DNA of 64,000 nucleotides from Mangrovibacterium marinum (GCF_003046625.1 NZ_QAAD01000005.1:62001-126000); one strand, 5' to 3'; positions 1 to 9,203 are shown, counted from the stretch's first letter. The notes: generated by a model from the letters alone, not told the origin. Made by a program: numbers and translations.

Positions 1-639
1 TTCAATCAGTTCCGGTTTTCCACCGGTTACACCACTGCTCTGGTTGGGCTGTTGCAGCGAGTGAGTGATGTCCATGATCACCGGACAGCCGTTTGCCTTC
101 ATCACCGGAATACCGCGGTAGTCAACCACCAGATCCTGATAGCCGAAAGTGGTTCCCCGTTCAGTCAGCATCACCTGGTTGTTGCCACAGTCCTTCACTT
201 TATTCACGGCAAACTGCATGGCTTCGGCCGATAGGAATTGTCCTTTTTTAATGTTGACGACTTTTCCGGTTTCCGCAGCAGCAATCAGTAAGTCGGTTTG
301 GCGACACAGGAAGGCCGGAATTTGCAGTACATCAACATATTGTGCAGCGATGGCTGCCTCGGCTGCCGAGTGAATGTCGGTAACCGTAGGGATGTTGAAT
401 TTTTCGCCAACAGCTTGCAGAATGCTCAACGCTTTTTCGTCGCCAATGCCCTGAAACGAGTCAATGCGGCTGCGGTTGGCCTTACGGTACGAGCCTTTGA
501 AGACGAATGGAATATGAAGCTTATTGGTTATCTCAAGTATTTTTTCGGCAATTTCGAATGCCATATCATTGCCTTCAATCACGCAGGGGCCTGCCATCAG
601 CAGGAAATTTTCACCCGGAAAGTTCAATTTTGGAATCAT
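1..639 (-). CDS. kdsA: 3-deoxy-D-manno-octulosonate 8-phosphate synthase (partial)
   Basis: Condenses phosphoenolpyruvate with arabinose 5-phosphate to give Kdo 8-phosphate, the first committed step to the Kdo of lipopolysaccharide, in the cytoplasm. The minus-strand reading frame is open from an ATG at 637-639 to the window edge, 213 codons, so the C-terminal part is missing. Visible family signatures are AGPCVIEG near residue 17, the stretch FKGSYRKANRSR, the GIGDEKAL segment, PTVTDIHS, LQIPAFLCRQTDL, NIKKGQF, TERGTTFGYQ and VMDITHS. These match the KdsA/DAHP synthase TIM barrel, and the KANRS motif favours KdsA. It runs in the same direction as pdxH but 70 bp separate them. Confidence 0.95.
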   Translation of the reverse strand, partial: MIPKLNFPGENFLLMAGPCVIEGNDMAFEIAEKILEITNKLHIPFVFKGSYRKANRSRIDSFQGIGDEKALSILQAVGEKFNIPTVTDIHSAAEAAIAAQYVDVLQIPAFLCRQTDLLIAAAETGKVVNIKKGQFLSAEAMQFAVNKVKDCGNNQVMLTERGTTFGYQDLVVDYRGIPVMKANGCPVIMDITHSLQQPNQSSGVTGGKPELIE

Positions 640-709
640 GTTATCAATTAAATTTATGCGAATATACAACAATCGGGATAAGATTTAAAAGCTGAAGGAA
701 CCTTCCAAA

Positions 710-1336
710 TCAGGGAGCCAGGCGTTGTACAGTCCATTGTTTTGCCTCGAGTTTGTAGCAAAAGCGATCGTGAAGCCGGTTGGGGCGTCCCTGCCAAAAC
801 TCCACAACCGCTGGTTTCACAAGGTAACCTCCCCAGTGTGGTGGCTTTTCAATTTCCAGGTTTTCAAAATGCTTATCGAACTGTGCAAAACGCTCATCCA
901 GTTCTTCGCGCGAGCTAATTTCGCGGCTTTGCGGCGATGCCCAGGCCCCAAGCTGGCTGTCGCGCGGGCGCGACTTGAAGTATTCGGCAGAACGGCTGTC
1001 CGGAAGCTTTTCAACCCGGCCTTTCACCCGAACCTGGCGCTCCAGCCGGGGCCAGAAAAAATTCACGGCAACCTGATTATTTTGTTCCAGTTGCGCACCT
1101 TTATGGCTGTGGTAATTGGTGAAAAACACCAGACCAGCCTCGTCGGCCTGTTTCAGTAGCACAATTCGCGAATCGGGCTGCCCGTCGACCACCGTTGAGA
1201 GGGTCATGGCTGTGGGCTCTTCTTCGTGCTGAATGGCCTCGTCAAGCCAGCGCTGAAAAAGTTGAAGCGGATGACCGGTCAGCTTGCTTTCGTCCAGAAA
1301 ATCGTGCCGGTAGTTTTTTCGAATATCTCGTAGCAT
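710..1336 (-). CDS. pdxH: Pyridoxamine 5'-phosphate oxidase
   Basis: FMN-dependent enzyme that oxidises pyridoxamine or pyridoxine 5'-phosphate to pyridoxal 5'-phosphate in the vitamin B6 salvage pathway. The 208-residue length is normal for PdxH. The split-barrel flavin fold is indicated by the N-terminal YRHDFLDESKL and PLQLFQRWLDEA, the FMN-binding SRIVLLKQ and FFTNYHSHKG stretches, and the RQVRVKGRVEKLP strand. The C-terminal PdxH-specific dimerisation region contains WGGYLVKP, FWQGRPNRLHDR and the terminal QRLAP. The ATG at 1334-1336 starts the protein at the usual point. No partner gene in the pathway lies next to it. Confidence 0.95.
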   Translation of the reverse strand: MLRDIRKNYRHDFLDESKLTGHPLQLFQRWLDEAIQHEEEPTAMTLSTVVDGQPDSRIVLLKQADEAGLVFFTNYHSHKGAQLEQNNQVAVNFFWPRLERQVRVKGRVEKLPDSRSAEYFKSRPRDSQLGAWASPQSREISSREELDERFAQFDKHFENLEIEKPPHWGGYLVKPAVVEFWQGRPNRLHDRFCYKLEAKQWTVQRLAP

Positions 1337-1425
1337 TTCAATTTATTTAGTATTTCTGAATCTATGCCGATAAACAATGTTGAAAAGCGGATTGTTCCAT
1401 CTTGCATAACCAATTCAGAAAATTT

Positions 1426-2037
1426 ATGAAACTTTTATCCACGATTGCCTTTTTCCTGTTAGCGGCCGCGATGACCATGGCTGCGAACAAACAACTCAAC
1501 ATCGGAGAGCAGGCGACACACACCGAGGTGAAAATGCTTGGAATTACCGACGATTATGCCTCGCTGCAGGATTTGAAGCTCGACAACGGTTTGGTCGTCA
1601 TTTTTTCGTGCAATACCTGTCCTTTTGTTGTGGCCTGGGAAGATCGGTACAACGAAATTTTTGATCTGGCGAAACAAAATAAGATCGGTGTGGTGCTCGT
1701 GAATTCCAATTATATGAAGCGCGAGGGCGACGACTCGTTGGAGGCCATGAAGAAGCACGCCCAGGAGAAAGGCTATAAGCTGCCTTACCTGATTGATCGG
1801 GAAAGTTTGCTTGCCAACGCGTGGGGCGGACAGACAACGCCGCATGTTTTCTTCTTCGATACCAACTTTAAACTGGTTTATAAAGGAGCGATCGATGATA
1901 ATTACAAGTCGGCCTCCGATGTCAAAGAAAGCTATCTGAAAGATGCCATTCAGAGCGTAGCTGCCGGCGATGCAATTGCAGTGCCCGAAACAAAACCGCT
2001 GGGATGTAGCATTAAACGCAAGGTTCAGAACGATTAG
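1426..2037 (+). CDS. Exported thioredoxin-like protein (AhpC/TSA-type)
   Basis: A 203-residue protein of the thioredoxin-fold peroxiredoxin-like family, likely acting in the periplasm. The first 20 residues form a signal peptide (MKLLSTIAFFLLAAAMTMAA). A CNTCPF motif at residues 62-67 supplies a CxxC pair (C62, C65). WGGQTTPHVFFFD holds the cis-proline loop typical of the fold, and the C-terminal KPLGCSIKRK has a third cysteine. An in-frame TTG at 1402 lies upstream, but the ATG at 1426 places the signal peptide correctly. Members of this family are usually annotated as redoxin or thioredoxin family proteins; the substrate cannot be read from sequence. It is monocistronic and followed by a terminator-like hairpin. 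Confidence 0.88.
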   Translation: MKLLSTIAFFLLAAAMTMAANKQLNIGEQATHTEVKMLGITDDYASLQDLKLDNGLVVIFSCNTCPFVVAWEDRYNEIFDLAKQNKIGVVLVNSNYMKREGDDSLEAMKKHAQEKGYKLPYLIDRESLLANAWGGQTTPHVFFFDTNFKLVYKGAIDDNYKSASDVKESYLKDAIQSVAAGDAIAVPETKPLGCSIKRKVQND

Positions 2038-2040
2038 CCG

Positions 2041-2067
2041 GAGTCCGGTATTCGGAACTCTCTTTTT
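2041..2067 (+). terminator. Probable terminator after the thioredoxin-like gene
   Basis: Arms GAGTCCG and CGGAACTC pair with one bulged base around a short loop and are followed by TCTTTTT. It starts four bases after the stop codon of the upstream gene. Confidence 0.55.
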
Positions 2068-2470
2068 CGAAAATCGTCACACACCGAGGCGACAGACTTT
2101 CAGTTCATAAAGCGGTGAGCGCCACTGCTGATCAGCTCAGATGAATGTTCAATCGTCGTCAGTAAAAACGAAAAATGCTTGACAGACTGCTTTTCGCGAT
2201 GTAAAGTCGGGGGGAGCAGTTGCTCGTTTTAGGCGGTCAATAACTCCTGATTTGTGATTGGCAATAAACTAAAAATGGGCTTAATAGTAAGCAAACGAGC
2301 CTATTTCCGTACATTAGCGTTAATAATTTCTTGAAAAATAAATGCAGAAAGGTAGAGGTATGAATTAAAAAAAGATTAATTTGTACTGAAACAAGAATTG
2401 ATGGTTCCCGAAATAATCGGTTATTGTTTTAACTTGATCATCAGTATGTGCGCTAACTAATTATTAACGA
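2068..2470. other. Intergenic region before the hybrid kinase
   Basis: About 400 bp without a credible reading frame on either strand, AT-rich in its second half. No perfect TAnnTTTG box was found; the closest is TTAATTTG near 2380. It presumably carries the promoter of the histidine kinase gene. Confidence 0.5.
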
Positions 2471-4039
2471 ATGGCATCAGACAAGCACTCACCGAAAATT
2501 TTAATTGTCTCCGATACGATGGAAAATACAGACCATTTGCGGTCGGTATTGATCGGCAGGGGCTATCTGCCCGTTTGGATGAACACCAGCCAGGCATCGG
2601 TCTTAAAATCAACCCGGGAGAAGTTTGATTTGATCATTATGGATGTTGAAATTACGGATCAGAATGGTATTGAAATCAGTAAGAAGCTGCATAAAGCTGT
2701 TCAAACCCCGGGGGTTCCGCTTATTTTTCTAACACCCGCAAAATACGAAGATCGCTTGTTGCATCTGTTTCGCCCCGGTGAATTCGATTTTGTTCAAAAG
2801 CCATTTAAATACGAAGAGCTGATTATTCGTTTGGAGCTTCATCTGGCCTTAAAACGCGTACAGGAAGAGCTTAAAGCGTCGAAGGAAATAGCCGAAAAAG
2901 CAGCCAGTGCCAAGTCGTTGTTTTTGGCTAATATGTCGCACGAAATTCGCACACCACTGAACGGCATTGTCGGGATGGTTGATATTTTGCGGCAAACCAA
3001 GCTGGATAAGGAGCAACTGGAGTATCTGGACATCATTGAAATATCGAGCGATACCTTGCTCATGATTATCAACGATATTCTTGATTTCTCGAAGATTGAG
3101 GCCGGGCAGATCAAATTCGAACATATTGCCTTCAATATTCGCGACGAGATTGACAACGTGAAAAAACTGCTGGCCTATAAAATTAAACAAAGCGAATTTG
3201 ATTTCTCGGTGTCCGTCAGCGACTCTGTGCCGGTTTTAATTATGGGTGATCCGCTACGCTTAAAACAAATCCTGATTAATTTATTGAATAATGCCTTCAA
3301 ATTTACCGAGAAAGGATTCGTGCGGCTACAGGTCAGTCTGGAGGGAATTAGCAACAATAGTTACAAAGTACGCTTCGAGATTGAAGATTCGGGTATCGGC
3401 ATTTCGGAGGAGAACCAAAAGAAGTTGTTTAAAACATTTACCCAGGCCGATAGCTCCACAACCCGTAAGTTTGGCGGAACGGGCTTGGGCTTAGCCATCT
3501 GTAAACGACTGACCCACCTGATGAAAGGCGAAATTGGCGTTGAAAGTGAGTTGGGAAAAGGTTCGCTGTTTTGGTTTACTGCTGTTTTCGATCCGGTTGT
3601 TTCGGGCAAACGACCCGACAGCCCCAAAGCCTTTGTGCTTCGCCCCGAAATTTGTTTAAATGTGCTGCTGGCCGAAGACAACGATATTAATGCCAAAGTA
3701 GCCATGCTTTGTGTAAAGCGTCTGGGGCATCGGGTGACCCTGGCTACCAACGGGCTGGAAGCTGTACAGTTATATAAAAAGGGCGGTTTCGACCTCATTT
3801 TGATGGATGTGCACATGCCTGGTCTGGACGGGGTGGAAGCCACACAGGAAATCAGACGAATTGAAAAGCAGAATGGTGTTGAAACGGGGATTCCCATCAT
3901 TGCAATGACTGCCAATAAGTTTAGCGATGAAATTAAGCTGTTTCTCAAAAGCGGGATGAATGATCATCTGGGAAAACCCTTTAAACCTACCGACCTGGAT
4001 ACAGTCATCAAAAGAAATCTAAATTTTAAGGAAGTCTAA
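2471..4039 (+). CDS. Cytosolic hybrid histidine kinase (REC-HisKA-HATPase-REC)
   Basis: A 522-residue signalling protein with no transmembrane or periplasmic sensor part. Domains in order: receiver domain at about 8-125 with acceptor candidate D58 in MDVE; HisKA dimerisation domain with the H-box [12 protein letters not shown], phospho-acceptor H157; HATPase domain with the N-box NLLNNAFKF near 270, G1 box DSGIG near 306 and G2 box GGTGLGLAI near 335; second receiver at about 396-515 with D446 in LMDVHMP. Input probably arrives by phosphotransfer to, or partner binding at, the N-terminal receiver. No HPt domain is visible. A stand-alone receiver protein follows 17 bp downstream and is the natural partner. 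The start is the ATG at 2471. Confidence 0.95.
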   Translation: MASDKHSPKILIVSDTMENTDHLRSVLIGRGYLPVWMNTSQASVLKSTREKFDLIIMDVEITDQNGIEISKKLHKAVQTPGVPLIFLTPAKYEDRLLHLFRPGEFDFVQKPFKYEELIIRLELHLALKRVQEELKASKEIAEKAASAKSLFLANMSHEIRTPLNGIVGMVDILRQTKLDKEQLEYLDIIEISSDTLLMIINDILDFSKIEAGQIKFEHIAFNIRDEIDNVKKLLAYKIKQSEFDFSVSVSDSVPVLIMGDPLRLKQILINLLNNAFKFTEKGFVRLQVSLEGISNNSYKVRFEIEDSGIGISEENQKKLFKTFTQADSSTTRKFGGTGLGLAICKRLTHLMKGEIGVESELGKGSLFWFTAVFDPVVSGKRPDSPKAFVLRPEICLNVLLAEDNDINAKVAMLCVKRLGHRVTLATNGLEAVQLYKKGGFDLILMDVHMPGLDGVEATQEIRRIEKQNGVETGIPIIAMTANKFSDEIKLFLKSGMNDHLGKPFKPTDLDTVIKRNLNFKEV

Positions 4040-4056
4040 ATTATCGCTTATAACGC

Positions 4057-4443
4057 ATGGTACCTACTGAAATGGATTTACAAGGAAAGAAAATACTCAT
4101 TGTTGAGGATAATGATACCAGTAGGTATTATTACCAAAAGGCTTTAAAGCAATGTAACGCTGTTAGTTACTGGGCGAAAAACGGAGCAGAGGCTGTCGAT
4201 ATCTTTAAAACAGTACCAGGCATTTCGCTGGTTTTAATGGATTTGAATATGCCCGAGATGGATGGTTTTGAGGCGACCCGCCTGATAAAAAACATGAACC
4301 CGCTGGTTCCGGTTATCGTGCAAAGTGCGTTTATCCTGTCCGGTGAAGAGTCGCGGAGTTACGAAGCCGGCTGTGATGATTTTATAGCCAAACCGGTGCG
4401 TCTGAGCACCTTGATGAACGCCATTCAGAAGCACCTAAAATAA
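4057..4443 (+). CDS. Single-domain response regulator
   Basis: A 128-residue stand-alone CheY-like receiver. The acidic pocket is in LIVEDND (about 15-20), the phospho-acceptor is D62 in LMDLNMPEMDG, the conserved Thr/Ser position reads QSAFI, and the lysine is in FIAKPV near the C-terminus. There is no output domain, so it acts by protein contact or phosphorelay. It lies 17 bp after the hybrid kinase on the same strand and is probably co-transcribed with it. Starts at 4057 or at ATG 4072 are possible. Its 3' end overlaps the convergent ATP-grasp-like gene by 9 bp. Confidence 0.92.
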   Translation: MVPTEMDLQGKKILIVEDNDTSRYYYQKALKQCNAVSYWAKNGAEAVDIFKTVPGISLVLMDLNMPEMDGFEATRLIKNMNPLVPVIVQSAFILSGEESRSYEAGCDDFIAKPVRLSTLMNAIQKHLK

Positions 4444-5622
4444 GGTCAGGTACGCACAAAATTTGCTTGATGAATTGACCGGAGTCAGTTCCAAAAAGCC
4501 TTTCCGAGGACGGCCGTCCAACATCTGAAGCGGATTGGCTTCCCGCTTCTGTTCAACCACTTGCACCATAGTCCCCTGGGGGGCAAAATGAATCTTGAAA
4601 TGGCCTTTGGCTTCGGGATGAATTTTGGCCTCGAGTTTTGTACTCAGATAGCCCATTGTATAGCGCGGATTGATCTCCAGACAGGGGTGAATCATTAGCT
4701 GGCCATTTTCATCGCGATAGCTGATCAGATCGATGCCCAGCGGACCGCTGTAGTTTTTGCTGTAAACCGAGTTTTCCAGCTCTCTATGCATTAGCGACGA
4801 TAGTTTTCTCAGCGATTCCTGACCTCCGGGAATCCGGGCCCAGTCGCTGAAATTCAGGAAGTGTCCCGAATATTGCCCGTTCGAATTGGTTTCGAAAAAA
4901 CTGGGAGTCAGGTAACGAACTTTTCCCGCGCTCTCAATCCGAAATTGCAGCGACAAATCCAATTGCTTATCGAGCCAGGGTTCGGCGGTTAGATAGCCCT
5001 GTTGCTCCAGATTACCTTTGATCCATTGTCGGTTCGACTCGTTGAGCTTGTTGCGTCGCAGGACGGCCAGCCCCCGGCCGCTCGAGCTTAGTGGTGTTTT
5101 CAGCACCAGTGGTGCTGAACTGTTCAGCAAGCGCGCTATTTCAGCTTCCGAGCGAACGATATGCGGCGCTATTTGTCGGTCGATGCAAGAGGGCAGCACT
5201 TCGGCTTGCAGTAGCTGGTGCAGAAAGCCAACAGCAGTCTTCCGCTCGAAAACAGTCCGGTAGCTGTCCTTCCACGGCCGGTTTCCGGCTTCCAAAAACT
5301 GAAACCGATGACTTTCGGCGGGGCTGTTGCCCCAGCATTCGAGCTTTAGCGTGTCATCCGCCAATCGTTCGGCTTTCAGTTGGTCGATGCTTGCAAAACG
5401 GGGAATTGTAAAGCCGGCCTCGTGCATGCGTTCTATCCACTGTTCGGGCGGAGTGGGAGCGACCACAAGGTCGTTTGCTTTGGCAAAGTGCAGCATTAAC
5501 GGAGCCAGATCATCCTCGAACTGACGAAGTAAATTGGACGGTGTGAAGTAGGGCGAACCGTTGGCAATGGCAATTTCGCAGGTTGGGTTAAAATGAAATA
5601 GAGTTGGCCGGGCGTCTGTCAC
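4435..5622 (-). CDS. Uncharacterised protein with ATP-grasp-like features
   Basis: A 395-residue cytosolic protein that I cannot assign to a named enzyme. The middle and C-terminal parts look like an ATP-grasp ligase. LVLKTPLSSSGRGLAVLRR (about 170-190) resembles the substrate-closing glycine-rich loop; the segment around LTAEPWLDKQLDLSLQF resembles the lid strand with acidic residues; PCLEINPRYTMGY (about 315-327) resembles the metal-binding E-x-N motif. The N-terminal part begins with FHFNPTCEIAIANG. No signal peptide is seen. It is divergent from the OmpA-family gene and convergent with the receiver gene, so context says little. Ligase activity is an inference from motifs only. Confidence 0.7.
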   Translation of the reverse strand: MTDARPTLFHFNPTCEIAIANGSPYFTPSNLLRQFEDDLAPLMLHFAKANDLVVAPTPPEQWIERMHEAGFTIPRFASIDQLKAERLADDTLKLECWGNSPAESHRFQFLEAGNRPWKDSYRTVFERKTAVGFLHQLLQAEVLPSCIDRQIAPHIVRSEAEIARLLNSSAPLVLKTPLSSSGRGLAVLRRNKLNESNRQWIKGNLEQQGYLTAEPWLDKQLDLSLQFRIESAGKVRYLTPSFFETNSNGQYSGHFLNFSDWARIPGGQESLRKLSSLMHRELENSVYSKNYSGPLGIDLISYRDENGQLMIHPCLEINPRYTMGYLSTKLEAKIHPEAKGHFKIHFAPQGTMVQVVEQKREANPLQMLDGRPRKGFLELTPVNSSSKFCAYLTLF

Positions 5623-5721
5623 TGTTTCCTGTTTTTAGAGCTCAAATGTATGAAATCTCCGCGATTCTGTATTTCTGTTCAACTTTTCGCGGCAGAATGT
5701 CTAAAAGCCAGTGCTCTTCTC

Positions 5722-5729
5722 TATATTTG
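5722..5729 (+). promoter_or_regulatory. Candidate -7 box for the OmpA-family gene
   Basis: TATATTTG fits the Bacteroidota TAnnTTTG consensus and lies 24 bp before the ATG at 5754. No clear TTTG -33 element is present at the expected distance. Confidence 0.4.
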
Positions 5730-5753
5730 TTTAACCCACGAATCGTAACTGTT

Positions 5754-7733
5754 ATGACTAAAAAGCCCCTCGCTTATCCGACGACAATGAATCGCCGATC
5801 GGGTCTGTTGAATTTCTTACTGCTGATCTTGCTGTTTGTCCTGCCTTTGGGGGGACATTCGCAAAGCAAAAAGGCGCTGAAATATTTCGACGAGGCCAAG
5901 AGTTTGTACCGGAATTCCGATTTCCAGCAGGTTCTTGAACGGCTGAAGTATGTCGTTAGGCAGGAGCCAAACTGGATTGAGCCCGTGCTGTTACAGGCCG
6001 ATGCGTATGGTGAAACAGACTCGCTTGATGCCCGCGTGAATGCTTTGGAAAAGGCTTTGGATATCGATGACGAAAAGTATCCACGGGTGTTCTTTTTACT
6101 GGGGAATGCCCGCTATCAGCAAGGGGAGTATTGCTTGGCGAGCCGGGCTTATCAGCGGTTTTTGGACACGGGACGGGCCGCCCGGCTGGAGTCGGAAGTA
6201 CACCGGAAAATTGCTGCTTGCGACTATGCTGCTCAGCTTGTGGCGCAGGAAGTGCCTTTTGCTGCTGTGAACCTGGGCGACTCGGTGAACACCCCGATGA
6301 ATGAGTACTGGCCTTCGTTGACCATTGATGGTAAAAAGCTGGTATTTACCCGTTTGCTTCCTGTTGAGAATAGAACATCCCCTTTATCACCGCGCTTTCA
6401 GGAAGATTTTTACCAGTCGGACTGGCAGGAGGGAGCTTGGCGCAAGGCCCATCCGCTGGCCACTGTAAATACAGCCGACAACGAAGGCGCGCAAAGCATT
6501 TCGGCCGATGGCCGCTTGCTTTTTTTCACAGCCTGTCACCGACCCGACAGCTATGGTGGCTGCGATTTGTACTTTTCGCGCCTGCAAAACGGACAGTGGA
6601 CAGCGCCTCAAAATGCCGGCTCCCCGGTGAACACCGGAGCCTGGGAGTCGCAACCTTCGATATCGGCCAACGGCGAATATTTGTATTTTGTGAGCACCCG
6701 CGAAGGTGGAAAGGGGGGAAGGGACATCTGGCGGTGCCGGCTGGAGGGTTTCAGAGCCGATGGCCGACCGATTTGGGATGAACCCGAAAACCTCGGTGAT
6801 TCCATCAATACAGTCGGCAATGAAGTGTCGCCATTCATTCACTCCGACGGTAAAAGCCTCTATTTTGCCTCCGATACCTGGCCGGGGCTGGGCGATAAAG
6901 ACCTTTTTGTGGCCAAAATGAAAACCGATGCCAGTTGGACAAGTCCCCAAAACCTGGGCTATCCCATCAACACGGTAAACGAAGAAAAAGGATTGGTGGT
7001 GGATGCCTCGGGAACTTATGCTTATTATTCGTCGAACCGCGAAAAGTCGAAGGGACTGGATATTTACCGCTTCAAACTGTACGAGGCCATTCAACCCGAT
7101 GCAGTGTCCTATGTTGCGGGTGTTGTTTATGACAAATCATCCGGAATGCCTTTGTCTGCCCGGGTTGAGCTGATTGATCTGGGCAATAATAGCCTGATTA
7201 CAAAAACTGAAGCTTCGCCGCCTAAGGGCGATTTTATGATTTGCCTGCCTTTGGGCGAAGAATATGCTTTTAACGTGACCATGCCTGGCTATCTGTTTTA
7301 CTCGGCCAATTTTGCGTTGAAAGAAGTTCATAAACTGGAAAATCCGGTGGAGTTGGAAATCGGCCTGGAGCCCATTACTCCGGGAGGCAAAACAGTATTG
7401 CGGAACATTTTCTTCAAAACGGATTCTTATGCCTTGGAGAGTCAGTCGCAAGTGGAGTTGAAGAAGCTGCTGGAGTTTATGCGCCAAAACCCGAATGTCT
7501 CGGTTGAAATTGGCGGCCATACCGATGGCGTGGGCACGGCGGCCTATAACCAGTTACTGTCGGAAAACCGGGCGAAGGCAGTATACGATTATTTGATCGG
7601 GGCGGGGATCAGCGCGAGCCGGCTGGCCTACAAGGGCTATGGCTTTACGGTTCCGGTAGCGGATAACACAACCGACGAGGGGCGTGCGTTAAACCGACGA
7701 ACCGAGTTTAAAGTATTGGAATATACACGTTAA
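5754..7733 (+). CDS. PorE-like periplasmic protein: TPR, PD40 propeller, CRD, OmpA domain
   Basis: A 659-residue exported peptidoglycan-binding protein. After a signal peptide (hydrophobic stretch ending in GGHSQS) come TPR-like helices (ALKYFDEAKSLYR, NALEKALDID), then several WD40-like PD40 blades with repeated motifs such as EYWPSLTIDGKKLVFTR, GAQSISADGRLLFFT, WESQPSISANGEYLYFVS and VSPFIHSDGKSLYFASD. A carboxypeptidase-regulatory-like sandwich follows (VAGVVYDKSSGMPLSA), and a C-terminal OmpA domain (NVSVEIGGHTDGVGTAAYNQ, LSENRAKAVYDYL). This order equals that of PorE of the type IX secretion system, but Bacteroidota carry many paralogues, so a T9SS role is unproven. The longer frame from 5604 overlaps the neighbouring gene; ATG 5754 or 5787 gives a proper signal peptide. 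Confidence 0.88.
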   Translation: MTKKPLAYPTTMNRRSGLLNFLLLILLFVLPLGGHSQSKKALKYFDEAKSLYRNSDFQQVLERLKYVVRQEPNWIEPVLLQADAYGETDSLDARVNALEKALDIDDEKYPRVFFLLGNARYQQGEYCLASRAYQRFLDTGRAARLESEVHRKIAACDYAAQLVAQEVPFAAVNLGDSVNTPMNEYWPSLTIDGKKLVFTRLLPVENRTSPLSPRFQEDFYQSDWQEGAWRKAHPLATVNTADNEGAQSISADGRLLFFTACHRPDSYGGCDLYFSRLQNGQWTAPQNAGSPVNTGAWESQPSISANGEYLYFVSTREGGKGGRDIWRCRLEGFRADGRPIWDEPENLGDSINTVGNEVSPFIHSDGKSLYFASDTWPGLGDKDLFVAKMKTDASWTSPQNLGYPINTVNEEKGLVVDASGTYAYYSSNREKSKGLDIYRFKLYEAIQPDAVSYVAGVVYDKSSGMPLSARVELIDLGNNSLITKTEASPPKGDFMICLPLGEEYAFNVTMPGYLFYSANFALKEVHKLENPVELEIGLEPITPGGKTVLRNIFFKTDSYALESQSQVELKKLLEFMRQNPNVSVEIGGHTDGVGTAAYNQLLSENRAKAVYDYLIGAGISASRLAYKGYGFTVPVADNTTDEGRALNRRTEFKVLEYTR

Positions 7734-7762
7734 GTAGCTTCGATCCGAACGCGACTTGGAAT

Positions 7763-7792
7763 GATCGCCGACTATTATCCGGCGATCTTTTT
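7763..7792 (+). terminator. Intrinsic terminator after the OmpA-family gene
   Basis: A perfect 8-bp stem, GATCGCCG with CGGCGATC, surrounds a 9-base loop and is followed by five T residues. The stop codon of the convergent gene sits in the loop. Confidence 0.85.
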
Positions 7793-8242
7793 GTGTTTTA
7801 TTTCATCAGACATGGCCCGAACAAATCGGGCGGTAAAGAAATTGACATTCCGATCGAGCAGGCGATAGCCAAAGGATGATAATTCGTATAAGGCCGGATA
7901 ATGTTTTAAAATTAGTTCGTTGAGCTGAAAACGAACCTGTTGTGCCTCGGCTTTATTGGTGCGGGGAATTTTATTTTTGGCAAGCACAGCATTCATCAGC
8001 TTCAATTCGTCAACCAGCCGGTACTCGGCATAATGGCGGTCTTTTTCGATCACGTCCTCGGTAAATCGAAGCGCTTCTTCAGCCATCAGGTCGATGTACT
8101 CGTCCAATTCGGGCGTACGCTTAAGCTGGTACAGCTGTTTGGTTAACTGATAAAATGCCTGTGTAAACTCTCTTTTAAAATCGACCCTGAAAGCATCGAT
8201 CAATCGGAATTGCTCAAAAATATCGCGAATTATCTTTTTCAT
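7775..8242 (-). CDS. Conserved hypothetical all-helical protein
   Basis: A 155-residue soluble, charged and apparently all-alpha protein with no signal peptide, metal-binding motif or recognised domain. It starts MKKIIRDIFEQFRL, has heptad-like leucine spacing in the region LTKQLYQLKRTPELDEYIDLM, and ends in HKKIAG. It is convergent with the OmpA-family gene and shares the terminator hairpin. Codon use resembles the neighbours, so it is probably a real gene, but I do not recognise the family. Confidence 0.65.
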   Translation of the reverse strand: MKKIIRDIFEQFRLIDAFRVDFKREFTQAFYQLTKQLYQLKRTPELDEYIDLMAEEALRFTEDVIEKDRHYAEYRLVDELKLMNAVLAKNKIPRTNKAEAQQVRFQLNELILKHYPALYELSSFGYRLLDRNVNFFTARFVRAMSDEIKHKKIAG

Positions 8243-8348
8243 ATCAGTTCTCTTAAAAATGAGCTATTTCAATTTAGTGTAAAAATGGTTTCGTGCGATG
8301 GTTTTCCGCCCTATTGTAAAACATACAAGTGTTCGGGATGTTTGCGGC

Positions 8349-9203
8349 TTAGTGCGTCCATCTGCCGAATTTTCCCAGTTGGTAATCTTCGTAGGCCTGT
8401 CTGATTTCTTGTTCGGTGTTCATCACAAAGGGGCCCTGCGAAACAACCGGCTCGTTTAGTGGTTGGGCGTGTCCGAGTAGCAGCACACTGTTTTCCAACG
8501 CTTCAATCCGAATGAGCTCCGAATCGTTTTTAAATTCAAGCAAACTTCGCTGCTGAACGATTTGTCCGTTCACCTTCAGTTTTCCGCGAATAAGGTAGCA
8601 AAAGATGTTTTCGTCAAGTGGAATTGTGTAATCCCACCGGGCTTTTTGTTTCAAATCGATTGTTTGCAGTTGCAAGCCAATTCCCGACTCAAAGGGGCCT
8701 TTTTGGCCCCTATATTCGCCCGAAATCAGCTTAACTGTTGTCAGTCTGTCATCGGAACTGATGGTGGGTATGTCGTCCTTTTGCAGGCCTCGGTAGTAAG
8801 GAGGGCACATCTTGGCTTTTGCCGGAAGGTTGACCCAGAGCTGCAGAATTTCGAGCGGGCCGCCGGTTTGCTTAAATTGATCAGACGATACTTCGGAATG
8901 AATAAGTCCTTTGCCTGCCGTCATCCACTGTACCCCACCGGCATCAATCACACTTTTATGGCCGCCGCTGTCGAAATGGGCGATGTCGCCGTCTAAAATG
9001 AAGGTTACGGTTTCCATGCCGCGGTGCGGATGTGGTCCAAAAGGCAAGCCTTGATTTTGGGGCGGGTAAAGTTGTGGCCCGTGGTGGTTTAGAAACAAAA
9101 ACGGATCGAGGTAGCTGATCGACGGTGTTGGAATGACCCGGTAAGTAATCAGATTGCCAATGGGATCGTAAACCGGCTGATGAATTTGTTGAATTGTTCG
9201 CAT
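8349..9203 (-). CDS. Pirin family protein
   Basis: A 284-residue bicupin of the pirin family, some members of which act as quercetin dioxygenases or redox-responsive iron proteins. The metal site of the N-terminal cupin is visible: H58 and H60 in GPHPHRGMETVT, and H102 and E104 in GKGLIHSEV. The second cupin lacks a full ligand set, as usual. No signal peptide is present. It is a single gene with its own upstream region; substrate and role cannot be deduced. Confidence 0.92.
   Translation of the reverse strand: MRTIQQIHQPVYDPIGNLITYRVIPTPSISYLDPFLFLNHHGPQLYPPQNQGLPFGPHPHRGMETVTFILDGDIAHFDSGGHKSVIDAGGVQWMTAGKGLIHSEVSSDQFKQTGGPLEILQLWVNLPAKAKMCPPYYRGLQKDDIPTISSDDRLTTVKLISGEYRGQKGPFESGIGLQLQTIDLKQKARWDYTIPLDENIFCYLIRGKLKVNGQIVQQRSLLEFKNDSELIRIEALENSVLLLGHAQPLNEPVVSQGPFVMNTEQEIRQAYEDYQLGKFGRWTH

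Noticed and set aside
5604-5753. N-terminal extension of the OmpA-family frame
   Set aside because: It overlaps the start of the divergent ATP-grasp-like gene and puts the signal peptide far from the N-terminus.
6387-7094. 235-codon antisense frame inside the OmpA-family gene
   Set aside because: Shadow of the PD40 coding region; no domain and no codon-usage support.
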